The notes beneath the pieces were generated by a model that ran no database searches, was not told the DNA's origin, and saw only the letters and a program-made list of their open reading frames with translations. A stretch of DNA of 64,000 nt from Alcanivoracaceae bacterium (GTDB lineage Bacteria > Pseudomonadota > Gammaproteobacteria > Pseudomonadales > Alcanivoracaceae), in the NCBI GenBank assembly GCA_029213045.1, contig JARGPN010000001.1, positions 210,562 through 274,561 on the forward strand. Direction: 5' to 3'. Shown piece by piece: positions 1 through 11,988 of the stretch. The first letter of the stretch is position 1, and every line of letters starts with the position of its first letter. Both the position numbers and the translations under genes were made by a program.

Positions 1-128
1 CGGAATTGGCGCAACGCATGTATGCCGATGCAGCGCAGCAAGAGCAGCCTGCTGAAGGCGAGCCGGCACCAGCGGGTGACGATGTTGTCGATGCGGAATT
101 TGAAGAAGTTAAAGACGACAAGAAGTAA
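1..128 (+). CDS. dnaK: DnaK chaperone, C-terminal end (partial)
   Basis: Only the last 41 codons are in the window; the reading frame enters from the left edge and stops with TAA at 126-128. The visible residues are the disordered, Gln/Glu/Pro/Ala-rich tail of Hsp70, ending [12 protein letters not shown], which matches the conserved end of DnaK that recruits co-chaperones and substrates. The next gene in the same direction is dnaJ, the usual partner, about 110 bases downstream. Nothing of the ATPase or substrate-binding domain is visible, so the identification rests on the tail motif and the neighbour. Confidence 0.9.
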   Translation, partial: ELAQRMYADAAQQEQPAEGEPAPAGDDVVDAEFEEVKDDKK

Positions 129-179
129 TCGTAACGCTAAGCGCTAAGCATCGCGCCCAACGTTAGAGGCACCATTCGC

Positions 180-202
180 AACGCCGGGCACCGCCCGGCG
201 TT
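180..202 (+). other. Perfect hairpin in the dnaK-dnaJ intergenic gap
   Basis: A 10-bp perfect stem (180-189 with 193-202) with a 3-base loop (ACC) lies between dnaK and dnaJ. It is not followed by a T-tract, so it is not a standard intrinsic terminator. It may protect the 3' end of dnaK mRNA or reduce the amount of dnaJ relative to dnaK. That role is inference. Confidence 0.6.
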
Positions 203-238
203 AGCGTGTGAGAACCTAAATAGAAGTAGTTGTTGCTT

Positions 239-1369
239 ATGTCCAAACGTGATTTTTATGAAGTGCTCGGCGTTGAAAAAAATGCGGGCGCGGATGAACT
301 AAAGAAAGCTTATCGCCGCTTGGCAATGAAGCATCACCCTGACCGCAATCAGGACGACAAAGAGGCCGAGGCGAAATTTAAAGAAGCCAAGGAAGCCTAC
401 GAGGTGTTGTCCGATGAACAAAAACGGGCAGCCTATGATCGCTTTGGCCATGACGGTGTGAACGGTCAGGCTGGTGGCGGTCATGGTGGCGGTCACGGTG
501 CTGGCGGATTCGGCGATATCTTTGGCGATATCTTCGGTGACATTTTTGGCGGTGCTGGCGGCGGTCGTCGTCGTGGTCCTGCGCGTGGTTCCGATCTGCG
601 CTACACCCTTGAGCTTGATTTAGAGCAAGCAGTGCGTGGTACCAGCGAAAAAATTCGCGTGCCGACGTGGGTGGGTTGCGAAGTGTGTGACGGCACCGGC
701 GCGAAAGATAAAGCCGATCCTGTTGCCTGTGGCACCTGCGGTGGCGCGGGTCAGGTCAGAATGCAGCAGGGTTTTTTCACCGTGCAGCAAACCTGCCCAA
801 CCTGTCGCGGCGCTGGCACAACGATTAAAAATCCTTGTGGTAGTTGCCAAGGCCAGGGCCGTAAGCAAAGCACCAAAACCTTGTCGGTAAAAATTCCTGC
901 GGGGGTTGATACTGGCGATCGCATTCGTCTTGCTGGTGAAGGCGAAGCGGGCATGCACGGCGCGCCCGCTGGCGACTTGTATGTGCAAGTGTCGGTGCGC
1001 GAGCACAAAATTTTCCAGCGTGATGGCAACGATTTGCACTGTGAAGTGCCTATGTCGTTTGTCGATGCGGCGCTGGGAGGGTCCATTGAAGTGCCCATGC
1101 TCGACGGCAAGGTGATGCTGAAGGTCCCCGCTGAAACGCAAACCGGCAAGATGTTCCGATTGCGCGGCAAGGGCGTCACGTCCGTTCGCGGTGGTCCGCC
1201 GGGGGATTTGATTTGTCGTGTTGAGGTGGAAACGCCGGTTGGCCTCACGTCGGATCAAAAAGATCTGCTGCGTCAGTTTCAAGACTCGCTGGATCAAGGC
1301 GGCTCTAAGCATAACCCTATGAAAACAAGCTGGTTCGAAGGCGTTAAACGCTTTTTTGACGGCATCTAA
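239..1369 (+). CDS. dnaJ: DnaJ co-chaperone (Hsp40)
   Basis: DnaJ delivers unfolded proteins to DnaK and stimulates its ATPase in the cytoplasm. The 376-residue product has the full class A layout: J domain with HPD at residues 33-35, a Gly/Phe-rich linker with repeated FGDIFGD units at about 95-110, four zinc-binding motifs ([32 protein letters not shown]) and the C-terminal substrate-binding domain. The ATG at 239 gives [11 protein letters not shown], the usual start and the same length as the E. coli protein; TTG codons at 230 and 233 would only add three residues. It follows dnaK and is followed by a terminator. Confidence 0.98.
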   Translation: MSKRDFYEVLGVEKNAGADELKKAYRRLAMKHHPDRNQDDKEAEAKFKEAKEAYEVLSDEQKRAAYDRFGHDGVNGQAGGGHGGGHGAGGFGDIFGDIFGDIFGGAGGGRRRGPARGSDLRYTLELDLEQAVRGTSEKIRVPTWVGCEVCDGTGAKDKADPVACGTCGGAGQVRMQQGFFTVQQTCPTCRGAGTTIKNPCGSCQGQGRKQSTKTLSVKIPAGVDTGDRIRLAGEGEAGMHGAPAGDLYVQVSVREHKIFQRDGNDLHCEVPMSFVDAALGGSIEVPMLDGKVMLKVPAETQTGKMFRLRGKGVTSVRGGPPGDLICRVEVETPVGLTSDQKDLLRQFQDSLDQGGSKHNPMKTSWFEGVKRFFDGI

Positions 1370-1375
1370 TTTGTT

Positions 1376-1412
1376 TCCGGGCCGCGCTGCGGCCCGGATT
1401 CCAGTCTTTTTT
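1376..1412 (+). terminator. Intrinsic terminator after dnaJ
   Basis: A 10-bp GC-rich perfect stem (1376-1385 with 1389-1398), a 3-base loop and, eight bases later, a run of six T. It closes the dnaK-dnaJ transcript. The offset of the T-run from the stem makes it slightly imperfect. Confidence 0.75.
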
Positions 1413-1448
1413 CGACCCCGAAATGTGAATTCTGAGACGTTCGACGGA

Positions 1449-1476
1449 TTGTTGCCGTCTGTGCGGCTGCTATAGT
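1449..1476 (+). promoter_or_regulatory. Possible sigma-70 promoter of the 1514 gene
   Basis: TATAGT at 1471-1476 is a good -10 box. A weak -35 (TTGTTG, 1449-1454) lies 16 bases upstream. The start codon follows at 1514. It lies after the dnaJ terminator, where a new promoter is needed. Confidence 0.4.
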
Positions 1477-1513
1477 TTTGTCATCATTACAAAAATAACA
1501 ATAGAGCTTAAAT

Positions 1514-2671
1514 ATGAGCCGCTTCCTATTTGCCCTGAGTTTGCTCCTGCTCGGTCATGTCGCTGTCGCCGCAACGCCGCTGGAAAGCGCGCAAGCGAGA
1601 GCACGCGCCACCTTTGAGCAGAAAAACAGCGCCCAATTCGACATTGATCCCGCCATTTTGAACGCCCGTTGGCAAACGGTGCCGTTCGATCAAAAGCCGT
1701 ACATGTTTACCTTCAAGGAAATAGAGCTGTACTGGGATCGCTTTATGCGTGGCCTGCGCATTCCGTACCCGTCGCCCGCCTATTTAAAAGATCGCTACGC
1801 CCGTTATCCGCGTTTTATGCACACGTTGGGCTACCAAGATAATGATTGGGAACAGCACAGCTTAAATGTATTGGAAACGTGGCAAGCGTATATGCGCGGC
1901 GACTTCCAGCACGCATACAACCTTGGCAAGAAGTACGGCGGCTACGCGCTTATTCCTGCCATTTTTGGTGAGATTCTTCAGGGTGTTTATCTGGCCCGTA
2001 CCAATGAAGAGAAGCAAACCTTTCTGCAGGACGCAATCAAGAATATCCAGCTGCTCAGCGAGCAGATGCCCATACTGCCAAGCGAAGAGGGTGTGCACGA
2101 AGAGTATGTGTTGATGCGCTTGGGCTATGCCTACGCGGTTGCGCGATTAGCGGAAGATGCGCCGGTGGCAAAAACACTGACAGCAGGCTACGCGCCTGCG
2201 GTGATTAATTCCGCCACTGAGGCGTTGGCGGTGGATTCGGATCACCCGTTAACCTTGGCGTTAAATGCCGCCTTCGATGCCAACGTTATTCGTCGAGTTG
2301 GCAAAGGCATGGGCCGAATTACGTTTGGCGCTCAGCCGATCAATGCGGAGGCGGATTTCAATAAAGCCATCGGTTTGGCGGGCGACATGGCGATTATCCG
2401 TTACGAATACGCCAACAGCCTGCTTTATATCGGTAAGGATGAAGAGGCGGCGAACGCGATGAAGCAGCTGCAAGCCGCCGCCGCGATGACGGCCGGCTAT
2501 AGTATGGAAGCTCTTGATGTTTTGTACGCGCGCAAACGTTTGGTGGAAGTGCGCTCTTGGCAGGATTCCGGTATCAGCTTCGGAAAATTCGATCGCAAGC
2601 GTCGCAAATACATGGAACGTACCGGCGAAAACCTTTACAGCGTGGTCAGTCGCCCGTTTCTGGTGAACTAA
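1514..2671 (+). CDS. Exported hypothetical protein with helical-repeat character
   Basis: I do not recognise a named family. The 385-residue product begins with a clear signal peptide (LFALSLLLLGHVAVA, cleavage probably before ATPLES), so it should be periplasmic or surface-attached; there is no lipobox cysteine. The rest is rich in helices, with segments such as YGYAYAVARLAED, LALNAAFDANVIRR and YEYANSLLYIGKDEEAANAMKQL that resemble degenerate tetratricopeptide-type repeats, suggesting a protein-binding scaffold. It stands alone between the dnaJ terminator and dapB. Function unknown. Confidence 0.85.
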   Translation: MSRFLFALSLLLLGHVAVAATPLESAQARARATFEQKNSAQFDIDPAILNARWQTVPFDQKPYMFTFKEIELYWDRFMRGLRIPYPSPAYLKDRYARYPRFMHTLGYQDNDWEQHSLNVLETWQAYMRGDFQHAYNLGKKYGGYALIPAIFGEILQGVYLARTNEEKQTFLQDAIKNIQLLSEQMPILPSEEGVHEEYVLMRLGYAYAVARLAEDAPVAKTLTAGYAPAVINSATEALAVDSDHPLTLALNAAFDANVIRRVGKGMGRITFGAQPINAEADFNKAIGLAGDMAIIRYEYANSLLYIGKDEEAANAMKQLQAAAAMTAGYSMEALDVLYARKRLVEVRSWQDSGISFGKFDRKRRKYMERTGENLYSVVSRPFLVN

Positions 2672-2715
2672 CTGGCGCGAGCGGCTACACTTAGCCTCCT
2701 GATACATTCTTTTGT

Positions 2716-3607
<892 letters not shown>

Positions 3608-3713
3608 CGCTCACAGAATGCCTGTTTCTCCGTGACAGGCGCGCCGTCACCCCCTACAATTACGACCCGCCCTAAGGGGTCCGCGGCAGACGAAAATCCG
3701 CAATAAATAGCTG

Positions 3714-3746
3714 AGCGAGGTGGAAAGCTTTCCATCTCGCTTTTTT
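3714..3746 (+). terminator. Intrinsic terminator or attenuator ahead of carA
   Basis: The segment forms an approximately 11-bp stem (3714-3726 with 3729-3741, one G-U pair, small AGCT-type loop) followed at once by six T (3741-3746). This is a textbook terminator only 51 bases before the carA start codon. No convincing sigma-70 promoter is visible between it and carA, so it may act as an attenuator on transcripts entering from upstream rather than simply ending dapB. Confidence 0.75.
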
Positions 3747-3797
3747 GCGACGCGCGTCTGCCTGCCACCCCGCCCCCAACATCTACTGGAGGTTACC

Positions 3798-4931
3798 TTG
3801 ACGGTACCGGCCCTACTCGCACTGGAAGACGGCAGTATCTTCCGGGGTGTCGCCATCGGTGCGCCCGGCGAAGCCGTTGGAGAGGTGGTTTTTAATACCG
3901 CCCTGACTGGTTATCAGGAAATCCTGACAGATCCCTCGTACGCTGAGCAGATCGTCACCCTGACCTATCCTCATATCGGCAACGTTGGCGTGAATGCTGA
4001 AGATGCAGAGTCTGATCGCGTTTGGGCCAAAGGCCTGATCATTCGCGATCTGGCGATGACCGTATCGAATTTCCGCGCAGAAAAATCGTTGCCGGAATAT
4101 CTGAACGACAACAACATTGTTGGCATCGCCGATATCGACACCCGCCGTCTTACGCGTATCTTGCGCGAAAAAGGCGCGCAGAACGGCTGCATCATCGCCG
4201 GTGACGATATCAGCGAAGAAAAAGCTCTTGCCGCCGCGCGCGCCTTCCCCGGTTTGAAGGGCATGGATCTCGCCAAAGAAGTCACCACGGATAAAACATT
4301 TTCGTGGACTGACAGCACATGGGTGTTGGGCGAAGGCCATGGCACGCTCCAGAACGAGCAGTTCCATGTTGTAGCCTACGACTTTGGCGCCAAGCGAAAT
4401 ATTTTACGCATGCTGGTTGAGCGCGGATGTCGCCTCACAGTTGTGCCTGCGCAAACCTCGGCGAAAGATGTTTTAGCGTTGAAGCCAGACGGTGTGTTTT
4501 TATCAAATGGCCCTGGCGATCCAGAGCCTTGTGATTACGCTATCGCCGCCATCAAAGATATTTTAGAAACCGATATTCCTGTGTTTGGTATTTGCTTGGG
4601 CCATCAGTTGCTGGCGCTGGCGAGCGGAGCGAAAACACAGAAAATGAAATTCGGTCATCACGGCGCCAACCATCCCGTGAAAGATATCGAAAAAGACGTG
4701 GTGATGATTACCAGTCAGAACCACGGCTTTGCGGTGGATGAATCCACTTTGCCGGCGACACTCAAAGCAACGCATGTGTCGTTGTTTGATGGATCGCTGC
4801 AAGGTATTCATCGTACCGACAAACCGGCGTTTAGCTTTCAGGGTCACCCCGAAGCAAGCCCCGGCCCGCATGATGCGGCTTCCCTGTTCGATCACTTTAT
4901 CGAACTCATGCAACAAGCGAAAAACGGGTAA
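3798..4931 (+). CDS. carA: Carbamoyl-phosphate synthase small (glutaminase) subunit
   Basis: CarA hydrolyses glutamine and passes ammonia to CarB for carbamoyl phosphate, the precursor of arginine and pyrimidines. The class I glutamine amidotransferase domain shows the nucleophile in [15 protein letters not shown] (about residue 260) and the catalytic His/Glu in [11 protein letters not shown] near the end. I chose the TTG at 3798: GGAGG at 3788-3792 lies five bases before it and the product starts at the family's [10 protein letters not shown]. An ATG at 3720 would add 26 residues read straight through the terminator stem, which is unlikely. Length is then 377 residues, close to E. coli (382). 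carB follows after 6 bases. Confidence 0.96.
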   Translation: MTVPALLALEDGSIFRGVAIGAPGEAVGEVVFNTALTGYQEILTDPSYAEQIVTLTYPHIGNVGVNAEDAESDRVWAKGLIIRDLAMTVSNFRAEKSLPEYLNDNNIVGIADIDTRRLTRILREKGAQNGCIIAGDDISEEKALAAARAFPGLKGMDLAKEVTTDKTFSWTDSTWVLGEGHGTLQNEQFHVVAYDFGAKRNILRMLVERGCRLTVVPAQTSAKDVLALKPDGVFLSNGPGDPEPCDYAIAAIKDILETDIPVFGICLGHQLLALASGAKTQKMKFGHHGANHPVKDIEKDVVMITSQNHGFAVDESTLPATLKATHVSLFDGSLQGIHRTDKPAFSFQGHPEASPGPHDAASLFDHFIELMQQAKNG

Positions 4932-4937
4932 GCGCCG

Positions 4938-7900
4938 ATGCCAAAAAGAACGGACATTAAAAGCATTCTGATTATTGGCGCTGGGCCGATTGTGATCGGT
5001 CAGGCGTGTGAATTCGATTACTCCGGCGCGCAGGCGTGTAAAGCGCTTCGCGAAGAAGGCTATCGCGTTATTTTGGTGAACTCGAATCCAGCCACCATTA
5101 TGACCGACCCAGCCATGGCGGACGCGACCTACATCGAGCCAATTACTTGGCAAACGGTTGCGAAAATTATCGAAAAAGAACGCCCTGACGTTTTGCTGCC
5201 AACCATGGGTGGTCAAACCGCATTGAACTGTGCGCTTGATCTGGCTCGTGAAGGCGTGCTGGAAAAGTTCGGCGTAGAAATGATTGGCGCCAACGCGGAC
5301 GCAATTGATAAAGCAGAAGATCGTCAGCGTTTCGATAAAGCCATGAAGAAAATTGGTTTGGAATGCCCCCGTGCTGCGATTGCACATAGCATGGAAGAAG
5401 CATTTCAAGTGCTCGATTCCATCGGCTTTCCGTGCATCATTCGCCCAAGCTTTACCATGGGTGGCTCAGGCGGTGGCATTGCGTATAACCGCGAAGAGTT
5501 CGAAGAAATTTGTTTGCGCGGTTTAGATTTATCGCCGACAAAAGAATTGCTGATCGATGAATCATTGCTCGGTTGGAAAGAATATGAAATGGAAGTTGTC
5601 CGCGATAGAAAGGACAACTGCATTATCGTTTGTACCATTGAAAACTTTGATCCAATGGGTGTGCACACAGGCGATTCGATTACGGTTGCGCCCGCACAAA
5701 CGTTGACCGACAAAGAATTTCAAATCATGCGTAACGCCTCGTTGGCGGTGCTTCGCGAAATCGGCGTCGAAACCGGCGGCTCCAACGTGCAGTTTGGCGT
5801 GGACCCAGAAACTGGGCGCATGGTTGTTATTGAAATGAATCCGCGTGTGTCGCGCTCGTCGGCATTGGCATCGAAAGCAACCGGTTTCCCGATTGCAAAA
5901 GTGGCCGCCAAGCTGGCAATCGGTTACACCTTGGACGAACTTCAAAACGACATTACGAGTGGTAAAACGCCCGCGTCGTTCGAGCCGTCCATCGATTACG
6001 TTGTGACAAAAATCCCGCGCTTTAACTTTGAGAAATTTGCCGACGCAGATCCTACGCTGACCACACAGATGAAGTCTGTGGGTGAAGTGATGGCGATTGG
6101 TCGTAATTTCCAAGAGTCTCTGCAGAAAGCCATGCGCGGATTGGAAACCGATTCGTCTGGCTTCGATCCGAAGCTCGATGCTGACGAAGGCAATATGCGT
6201 GAGCGTGTTGCGCAAGCGTTAGCGGTACCCACGCCGGATCGTTTGTGGGTGCTGGGTGATGCATTCCGTGCCGGTTATACCGTTGACGAGTTGTACCAGC
6301 TCACCAAAATCGACAAATGGTATTTGGTGCAAATTGAAGATTTAATTCGCGACGAACAAACGCTATCGGCGGGTACGTTCAGCAGCTTAGATAAAGACAC
6401 CTTGTATCGCTTAAAGCGCAAAGGTTTTGCTGACGAACGCTTGGCGACGTTGCTTGGCGTTAAAGAAGCCGACATTCGCAGCAAGCGCTACGAATTGAAT
6501 ATTCGTCCGGTGTATAAACGCGTCGACACCTGTGCTGCGGAATTTTCTACCAGCACCGCGTATATGTATTCCTCTTACGACGAAGAGTGCGAATCTGCAC
6601 CGAGCGATCGCGATAAAATCATGGTGCTTGGTGGCGGTCCAAACCGTATTGGCCAGGGCATTGAGTTTGATTATTGCTGTGTGCACGCAGCGCTCGCCAT
6701 GCGCGAAGACGGTTACGAAACCATTATGGTGAACTGTAACCCTGAAACGGTTTCCACGGATTACGACACCTCCGATCGTTTGTACTTCGAGCCGGTGACG
6801 CTTGAAAACGTATTGGAAATTGTCGCGAAAGAAAAACCCAAAGGTGTGATCGTTCAGTACGGCGGTCAAACGCCATTGAAGCTGGCCCGTGCACTGCAGG
6901 CGGCGGGTGTGCCCATTATTGGTACCAGCCCAGACGCCATCGATGAAGCGGAAGACCGCGAGCGGTTCCAGCAACTGGTGACCAAGCTAGCGCTAAAACA
7001 GCCACCTAACCGCACCGCACGTAGCGCCGATGAAGGCTGCAAGCTGGCCGCGGAAATTGGCTATCCATTGGTGGTGCGTCCGTCGTATGTACTGGGCGGT
7101 CGCGCAATGGAAATCGTCTATAACGAAGACGAGCTGCGCAGCTATATGAAAAATGCTGTGTCGGTGTCGAACGAGTCGCCGGTATTGTTAGATCGTTTTC
7201 TCGATGACGCTGTTGAAGTGGATGTCGATGCGGTCAGCGACGGCAAACAGGTTGTTATCGGTGCGATCATGCAGCATATCGAGCAGGCGGGTGTTCACTC
7301 TGGTGATTCCGCTTGTTCTTTGCCGCCGTATGCGTTGTCGGAAGACGTGCAAAACGTGATGCGCGAACAGTCTCGCGCTATGGCGTTAGAGTTGGGCGTG
7401 ATCGGTTTGATGAACGTGCAGTTCGCAGTGAAAGACGGCGACGTGTATGTGTTGGAAGTAAATCCACGCGCATCCCGTACTGTGCCGTACGTGTCCAAAG
7501 CTATTGGTGTGTCGCTGGCGAAGATTGCTGCGCGCTGCATGGCGGGCACGAGCTTGGCGGATCAGAAGTTCACCAGCGAAATTGTGCCGAAAGAATATTA
7601 CGTAAAAGAAGCGGTGTTCCCGTTTAATAAATTCCCGAAAGTCGATCCAATTCTTGGCCCGGAAATGAAGTCAACGGGCGAAGTCATGGGTGTTGGTGCG
7701 ACGTTCGCAGAAGCCTTTACCAAAGCCGCGCTGGGTGCCGGTGATCGGTTGCCACGTAAAGGCACGGCATTTATTTCTGTGCGCGAATTCGATAAGCCAG
7801 CCGCCGTTGAAGTGGCTCGTGATCTGGTTGCCAACGGATTTAAATTGGTGGCTACGCGAGGCACGGCGAAAGTGATTGAGGCAGCAGGCATTGCGGTGGC

Positions 7901-8165
7901 ATCCGTTAATAAAGTGCTTGAAGGACGCCCGCACATCGTTGATATGATCAAGAACGGCGACGTTGATTTGATTATTAATACGACAGAAGGCAAGCAAGCC
8001 ATACGCGACTCTGCAGCGATCCGTCGTTCTGCATTGCAGCGCAAGGTGTACTACACAACGACCATTACTGCAGCGCGCGCGGTTTGTCAGGCAGTTTCGA
8101 CAGACGCAACAGACAGTGAAATTGAAGTGCGTCGACTGCAGGACTTACACGCTAACCGAGCGTGA
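4938..8165 (+). CDS. carB: Carbamoyl-phosphate synthase large subunit
   Basis: CarB uses bicarbonate, ammonia from CarA and two ATP to make carbamoyl phosphate. The 1075-residue protein shows the expected internal duplication of two ATP-grasp halves: [22 protein letters not shown] near the N-terminus is echoed by [20 protein letters not shown] near residue 560, and [18 protein letters not shown] by [18 protein letters not shown]. The last 150 residues form the MGS-like allosteric domain. It is translated six bases after carA and ten bases before greA, so the three are one operon, as in Pseudomonas. Confidence 0.98.
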   Translation: MPKRTDIKSILIIGAGPIVIGQACEFDYSGAQACKALREEGYRVILVNSNPATIMTDPAMADATYIEPITWQTVAKIIEKERPDVLLPTMGGQTALNCALDLAREGVLEKFGVEMIGANADAIDKAEDRQRFDKAMKKIGLECPRAAIAHSMEEAFQVLDSIGFPCIIRPSFTMGGSGGGIAYNREEFEEICLRGLDLSPTKELLIDESLLGWKEYEMEVVRDRKDNCIIVCTIENFDPMGVHTGDSITVAPAQTLTDKEFQIMRNASLAVLREIGVETGGSNVQFGVDPETGRMVVIEMNPRVSRSSALASKATGFPIAKVAAKLAIGYTLDELQNDITSGKTPASFEPSIDYVVTKIPRFNFEKFADADPTLTTQMKSVGEVMAIGRNFQESLQKAMRGLETDSSGFDPKLDADEGNMRERVAQALAVPTPDRLWVLGDAFRAGYTVDELYQLTKIDKWYLVQIEDLIRDEQTLSAGTFSSLDKDTLYRLKRKGFADERLATLLGVKEADIRSKRYELNIRPVYKRVDTCAAEFSTSTAYMYSSYDEECESAPSDRDKIMVLGGGPNRIGQGIEFDYCCVHAALAMREDGYETIMVNCNPETVSTDYDTSDRLYFEPVTLENVLEIVAKEKPKGVIVQYGGQTPLKLARALQAAGVPIIGTSPDAIDEAEDRERFQQLVTKLALKQPPNRTARSADEGCKLAAEIGYPLVVRPSYVLGGRAMEIVYNEDELRSYMKNAVSVSNESPVLLDRFLDDAVEVDVDAVSDGKQVVIGAIMQHIEQAGVHSGDSACSLPPYALSEDVQNVMREQSRAMALELGVIGLMNVQFAVKDGDVYVLEVNPRASRTVPYVSKAIGVSLAKIAARCMAGTSLADQKFTSEIVPKEYYVKEAVFPFNKFPKVDPILGPEMKSTGEVMGVGATFAEAFTKAALGAGDRLPRKGTAFISVREFDKPAAVEVARDLVANGFKLVATRGTAKVIEAAGIAVASVNKVLEGRPHIVDMIKNGDVDLIINTTEGKQAIRDSAAIRRSALQRKVYYTTTITAARAVCQAVSTDATDSEIEVRRLQDLHANRA

Positions 8166-8175
8166 GGGGATACGT

Positions 8176-8652
8176 ATGCAAAGATATCCAATGACAACTG
8201 AAGGTGCTGCGGCGTTACGCGAAGAGCTGCAGCGTTTAAAAACAGTTGATCGTCCGCGCATTTCTAAAGCGATTGCGGAAGCGCGTGAGCACGGCGATTT
8301 AAAAGAAAACGCTGAGTATCACGCCGCCCGCGAAGAGCAAGGTTTTGCTGAAGGTCGTCTGCAGGAAATCGAAGCGAAGCTATCCGCTGCGCAGATTATT
8401 GATATCCGTGAAATTCCGCACTCCGGAAAAGTTATTTTCGGCACCACGGTGAGCATCATCAATACAAACACTGATGAAGAGAAGAAATATCAAATCGTTG
8501 GTGATGATGAAGCGGATATTAAGAAAGGTAAGATCTCGGTGAACTCTCCGATTGCCCGTGGCTTAATCGGCAAAGAAGAGGGTGACGTTGTGAGAATTGA
8601 AACGCCGAGCGGCATTATTGAGTACGAAATCGATCAGGTAGAGCATCTATAA
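8176..8652 (+). CDS. greA: Transcript cleavage factor GreA
   Basis: GreA inserts its coiled coil into the secondary channel of RNA polymerase and rescues backtracked complexes by stimulating RNA cleavage. The 158-residue product equals the E. coli length. The N-terminal coiled coil carries the acidic tip [18 protein letters not shown] (about residues 37-54) with the catalytic Asp and Glu; the C-terminal FKBP-like domain ends in [13 protein letters not shown] 8176 follows a GAGGGG box and gives [11 protein letters not shown]; an in-frame ATG at 8116 lies inside carB and is rejected. Confidence 0.97.
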   Translation: MQRYPMTTEGAAALREELQRLKTVDRPRISKAIAEAREHGDLKENAEYHAAREEQGFAEGRLQEIEAKLSAAQIIDIREIPHSGKVIFGTTVSIINTNTDEEKKYQIVGDDEADIKKGKISVNSPIARGLIGKEEGDVVRIETPSGIIEYEIDQVEHL

Positions 8653-8753
8653 CTGAGTCTGCGAGGATGGTTTTGCAGGCGGACATGTTGGCAAACGCGA
8701 TTGAAGGGTTTGCCAGCAAGTCCTCGAAGACACACCAATAAATAGCCGAGTTG

Positions 8754-9068
8754 TTACTCGCCGGTGGCGCGCAATAAATTGGACAGTTTTGGATTCGGTT
8801 TTTTCGCGGCACGGTAGAGCAACGCAATCGTGCCGATGCTTTGTACCAATTCGCAATCACCCGCCTCGCACAGTGCAGCAATTACCTCGGCACGATCTTC
8901 ACGCGTTTCAGCGTTCACTTTCACTTTAATGAGCTCGTGATCTTCTAAGCGTCCGTTGAGCTCGTCCACAAAGTTTTCAGTCAGGCCATTGCCGCCGAAA
9001 ATCAGCACCGGCTTAAGGTGATGGCCAATGGATTTAAAGCGCTGCTTATCCTGTTTGTTCAGTGGCAT
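8754..9068 (-). CDS. yhbY: CRM-domain RNA-binding protein YhbY
   Basis: A 104-residue single CRM-domain protein of the YhbY family, which associates with the assembling 50S ribosomal subunit. The signature region LIFGGNGLTENFVDELNGRL (GxxG loop) and the following HELIKVKV strand are clear. It is transcribed divergently from rlmE, a 23S rRNA methyltransferase, an arrangement seen in E. coli and Pseudomonas and consistent with a shared role in large-subunit maturation. Confidence 0.93.
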   Translation of the reverse strand: MPLNKQDKQRFKSIGHHLKPVLIFGGNGLTENFVDELNGRLEDHELIKVKVNAETREDRAEVIAALCEAGDCELVQSIGTIALLYRAAKKPNPKLSNLLRATGE

Positions 9069-9283
9069 GGTGTTCTCCGTAAAAGGGCGGCTATTCTAGA
9101 GCTTGGGTGGCGCTATTGGAAATGTTGATCTCGCGTTTGCGCTGAGGTTGGTCCCAGGCCCGAACCAGGACAAAGACAGCGTCGCGGTTTGTCAGCGCCG
9201 GAGCGGCATGGGCGGCCAAACTGCAACACTATGAAGATGCACAATTTAGAAGTAGGAGAGAGCGCGCGGCGCTCAAACATGTC

Positions 9284-9907
9284 ATGGCACGATCCAAAAG
9301 TAGCCAGCGTTGGCTAAAAGAACACTTTGATGACCATTGGGTGGCACGCGCCAAAGCCGAAGGTTATCGCTCCCGAGCGAGCTTTAAGTTGTTGGAAATC
9401 AATGAAAAAGACAAGTTGCTTCGGCCGGGGATGCGGGTATTGGATCTTGGCGCGGCGCCGGGCGGCTGGTCGCAGGTGGCGTCTCGATTAATCGGCAGCC
9501 GCGGCCAGATCGTTGCCAGCGATATTCTCGCCATGGAGGCTATTCCTGACGTCACCTTCCTGCAGGGGGACTTTCGTGAGGACTCTGTGTTCCAAGAACT
9601 GCTCAATATTCTCGATGGCGGCAAGGTAGACCTTGTTTTATCGGATATGGCCCCCAATATGTCAGGGAATAGGTCAGTAGATGTGCCCAAGGCGATGTAT
9701 TTGGCCGAGTTGGCGCTGGATATGGCGCAAAAGGTGTTAGAACCTGATGGCCGTTTCCTAGTCAAAGCCTTTCAAGGCGAAGGCTACGACCAGTACCGCC
9801 GCGACTTTCAGGCGGTATTTAGCAAGATGACCACGCGTAAACCGGAGGCCAGCAGGCCCCGTTCTAACGAGGTCTATTTATTGGGGTCAGGCCTGAAAAT
9901 GGTGTAA
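9284..9907 (+). CDS. rlmE: 23S rRNA 2'-O-ribose methyltransferase RlmE (FtsJ/RrmJ)
   Basis: RlmE methylates the ribose of U2552 in the 23S A-loop on the 50S subunit. The 207-residue protein has the S-adenosylmethionine motif [16 protein letters not shown], the family start [12 protein letters not shown], and the K-D-K-E catalytic residues in [29 protein letters not shown] and NEVYLL. The ATG at 9284 is used; ftsH follows in the same direction, the classic ftsJ-ftsH pair. Confidence 0.96.
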   Translation: MARSKSSQRWLKEHFDDHWVARAKAEGYRSRASFKLLEINEKDKLLRPGMRVLDLGAAPGGWSQVASRLIGSRGQIVASDILAMEAIPDVTFLQGDFREDSVFQELLNILDGGKVDLVLSDMAPNMSGNRSVDVPKAMYLAELALDMAQKVLEPDGRFLVKAFQGEGYDQYRRDFQAVFSKMTTRKPEASRPRSNEVYLLGSGLKMV

Positions 9908-10047
9908 GTTAGCGCCTGATAACAAGATTTTATTGATGTGTCGCCGGCAGCGGTTGCATGTCGCATTTCCGCGCAGCTAGGCGATGTTCACCGGTTTGGT
10001 GGGTTGCCAAGGGGTTGTGCGGTACACAAAAAAAGGTGAGGTGTGCG

Positions 10048-11982
10048 TTGAACGACATGACCCGCAATATCATTCTCTGGCTGGTAATCGCCGGTGTGCT
10101 GTATGTGGTGGCCCAAAGTATTAATCCGCAAGCCAAGCCGGATCGCTTAGCGTATTCCAGCTTCGTTGAGAAAGCGGACCAGGGCAAAGTTAAAAAAGTC
10201 ACCATTAGCGAGTACCTGATCTCCGGTGAGCTAGAGGGCGGGCAAAAGTTCGAAACGATTAAGCCTCCAGTGCTTGATCTAGAGCTGATGCCAATGCTGC
10301 ATGAAAAGCAGGTTGAGGTGGCTGGCTCAGAGCCAGAGCGTCAAAGCTTCTTCACTCAGTTATTGCTTTCCGTGCTGCCTATTTTGCTCATTCTTGGCAT
10401 CTTTATTTTCTTTATGCGCCAAGTGCAGGGCGGCGGACGTGGCGGCGGTGGCCCCATGACGTTTGGCAAAAGCCGCGCGCGGTTGATGGGCGAAGATCAA
10501 ATCAAAACAACCTTTGCGGACGTTGCTGGCGTTGAAGAAGCCAAAGACGAAGTGCAAGAGCTGGTTGAGTTCTTGCGCGACCCCGGAAAATTTCAACGCT
10601 TAGGCGGTAAAATTCCGCGCGGCGTGTTGATGGTGGGTTCGCCGGGTACCGGTAAAACGTTGCTCGCCAAAGCGATTGCTGGCGAAGCAAAAGTCCCGTT
10701 CTTTTCTATCTCCGGTTCAGACTTCGTTGAAATGTTTGTCGGTGTCGGTGCATCACGTGTGCGCGATATGTTTGAGCAAGCCAAGAAGCATGCGCCGTGC
10801 ATTATCTTTATTGATGAAATCGACGCAGTGGGTCGCTCCCGTGGCGCAGGTTTAGGTGGCGGTCACGACGAGCGTGAGCAAACACTTAACCAGCTGCTTG
10901 TTGAGATGGACGGTTTTGACGGACACGAAGGCATTATCGTTATTGCGGCCACTAACCGCCCTGACGTTCTGGATGCGGCGCTGTTGCGTCCAGGTCGATT
11001 CGATCGTCAGGTAGTTGTACCGTTGCCGGACATTCGCGGGCGCGAACAAATTATCAAAGTGCATATGCGCACCGTGCCTGTGTCAGACGACGTCGATGCG
11101 GGCCTTATTGCGCGCGGCACACCAGGTTTCTCTGGCGCAGATTTAGCGAACTTGGTTAACGAGGCGGCATTGTTTGCTGCGCGCGCCAACAAGCGCATCG
11201 TTGCGATGGAAGAATTTGAACGCGCGAAAGATAAAATTCTGATGGGCGCCGAGCGTCGTACCATGGTGATGTCGGAAGCTGAAAAGCGGAATACCGCGTA
11301 TCACGAAGCGGGTCACGCCATTGTTGGTCGCATGGTGCCTGAGCATGATCCCGTTTATAAAGTCAGTATTATTCCGCGAGGTCGCGCCCTGGGTGTGACC
11401 ATGTATTTGCCGGAAGAAGATAAGTATTCGCAATCAAAGCGCGCTATCGAAAGTATGATTTGTTCTTTGTTCGGTGGTCGTATTGCGGAAGAGCTGATTA
11501 ACGGTTTCGATGGCGTCACAACAGGCGCGTCAAACGATATTGAACGTGCGACGAAAATGGCGCGCGCGATGGTGACCAAATGGGGCTTAAGTGAAAAGCT
11601 TGGCCCTCTTGCCTATGAAGAAGATGAAGGCGAAGTGTTTTTGGGTAAATCCGTCACGCAGCGCAAACACGTTTCGGAGCAAACAGCAGAAGAAATTGAT
11701 CGCGAAGTGCGAGTTATCATTGATCGTTGTTACGCTATCGCAAAGGGAATTTTGGAAGAAAATCGCGAGAAATTGGAAGCGATGTCTGACGCCCTGATGC
11801 AATACGAAACAATTGATGCGGCACAAATTAACGACATCATGGAAGGCCGTACACCTCGTCCACCCAAAGATTGGGGCGATTCTTCTGGCGGATCGGGTGG
11901 CAGTGCCACGGGTGATGCGCCTGCGGCGGATCAAAAGCCACAGGGGAGCGGTCCTATCGGAGGCCCGGCCAACACGCATTAA
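10048..11982 (+). CDS. ftsH: ATP-dependent zinc metalloprotease FtsH
   Basis: FtsH is a membrane-anchored AAA+ protease that degrades misassembled membrane proteins and regulators such as LpxC and RpoH. Two transmembrane segments (about residues 8-25 and 102-121) flank a periplasmic domain. Walker A GSPGTGKT starts near residue 196, Walker B is [11 protein letters not shown], and the zinc site HEAGH is near 419. I chose the TTG at 10048: GAGG is six bases upstream and the product starts [15 protein letters not shown] like Pseudomonas FtsH, with 644 residues as in E. coli. The ATG at 10057 is too far from the ribosome binding site; the longer frame from 9958 has an N-terminus unlike the family. 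Confidence 0.97.
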   Translation: MNDMTRNIILWLVIAGVLYVVAQSINPQAKPDRLAYSSFVEKADQGKVKKVTISEYLISGELEGGQKFETIKPPVLDLELMPMLHEKQVEVAGSEPERQSFFTQLLLSVLPILLILGIFIFFMRQVQGGGRGGGGPMTFGKSRARLMGEDQIKTTFADVAGVEEAKDEVQELVEFLRDPGKFQRLGGKIPRGVLMVGSPGTGKTLLAKAIAGEAKVPFFSISGSDFVEMFVGVGASRVRDMFEQAKKHAPCIIFIDEIDAVGRSRGAGLGGGHDEREQTLNQLLVEMDGFDGHEGIIVIAATNRPDVLDAALLRPGRFDRQVVVPLPDIRGREQIIKVHMRTVPVSDDVDAGLIARGTPGFSGADLANLVNEAALFAARANKRIVAMEEFERAKDKILMGAERRTMVMSEAEKRNTAYHEAGHAIVGRMVPEHDPVYKVSIIPRGRALGVTMYLPEEDKYSQSKRAIESMICSLFGGRIAEELINGFDGVTTGASNDIERATKMARAMVTKWGLSEKLGPLAYEEDEGEVFLGKSVTQRKHVSEQTAEEIDREVRVIIDRCYAIAKGILEENREKLEAMSDALMQYETIDAAQINDIMEGRTPRPPKDWGDSSGGSGGSATGDAPAADQKPQGSGPIGGPANTH

Positions 11983-11988
11983 TTTGTT

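Noticed and set aside
620..1312. 230-codon minus-strand frame inside dnaJ
   Set aside because: Antisense shadow of a well-supported gene, with no start signal or recognisable domain.
3720..3797. N-terminal extension of carA from ATG 3720
   Set aside because: It would translate the terminator hairpin and adds 26 residues absent from CarA; TTG 3798 has a perfect Shine-Dalgarno sequence.
3701..8750. Near-identical CAATAAATAGCYGAG at 3701-3715 and 8736-8750
   Set aside because: Only 15 bases with one difference, in unlike contexts, and no further copies noticed; probably chance or a shared -10-like composition.
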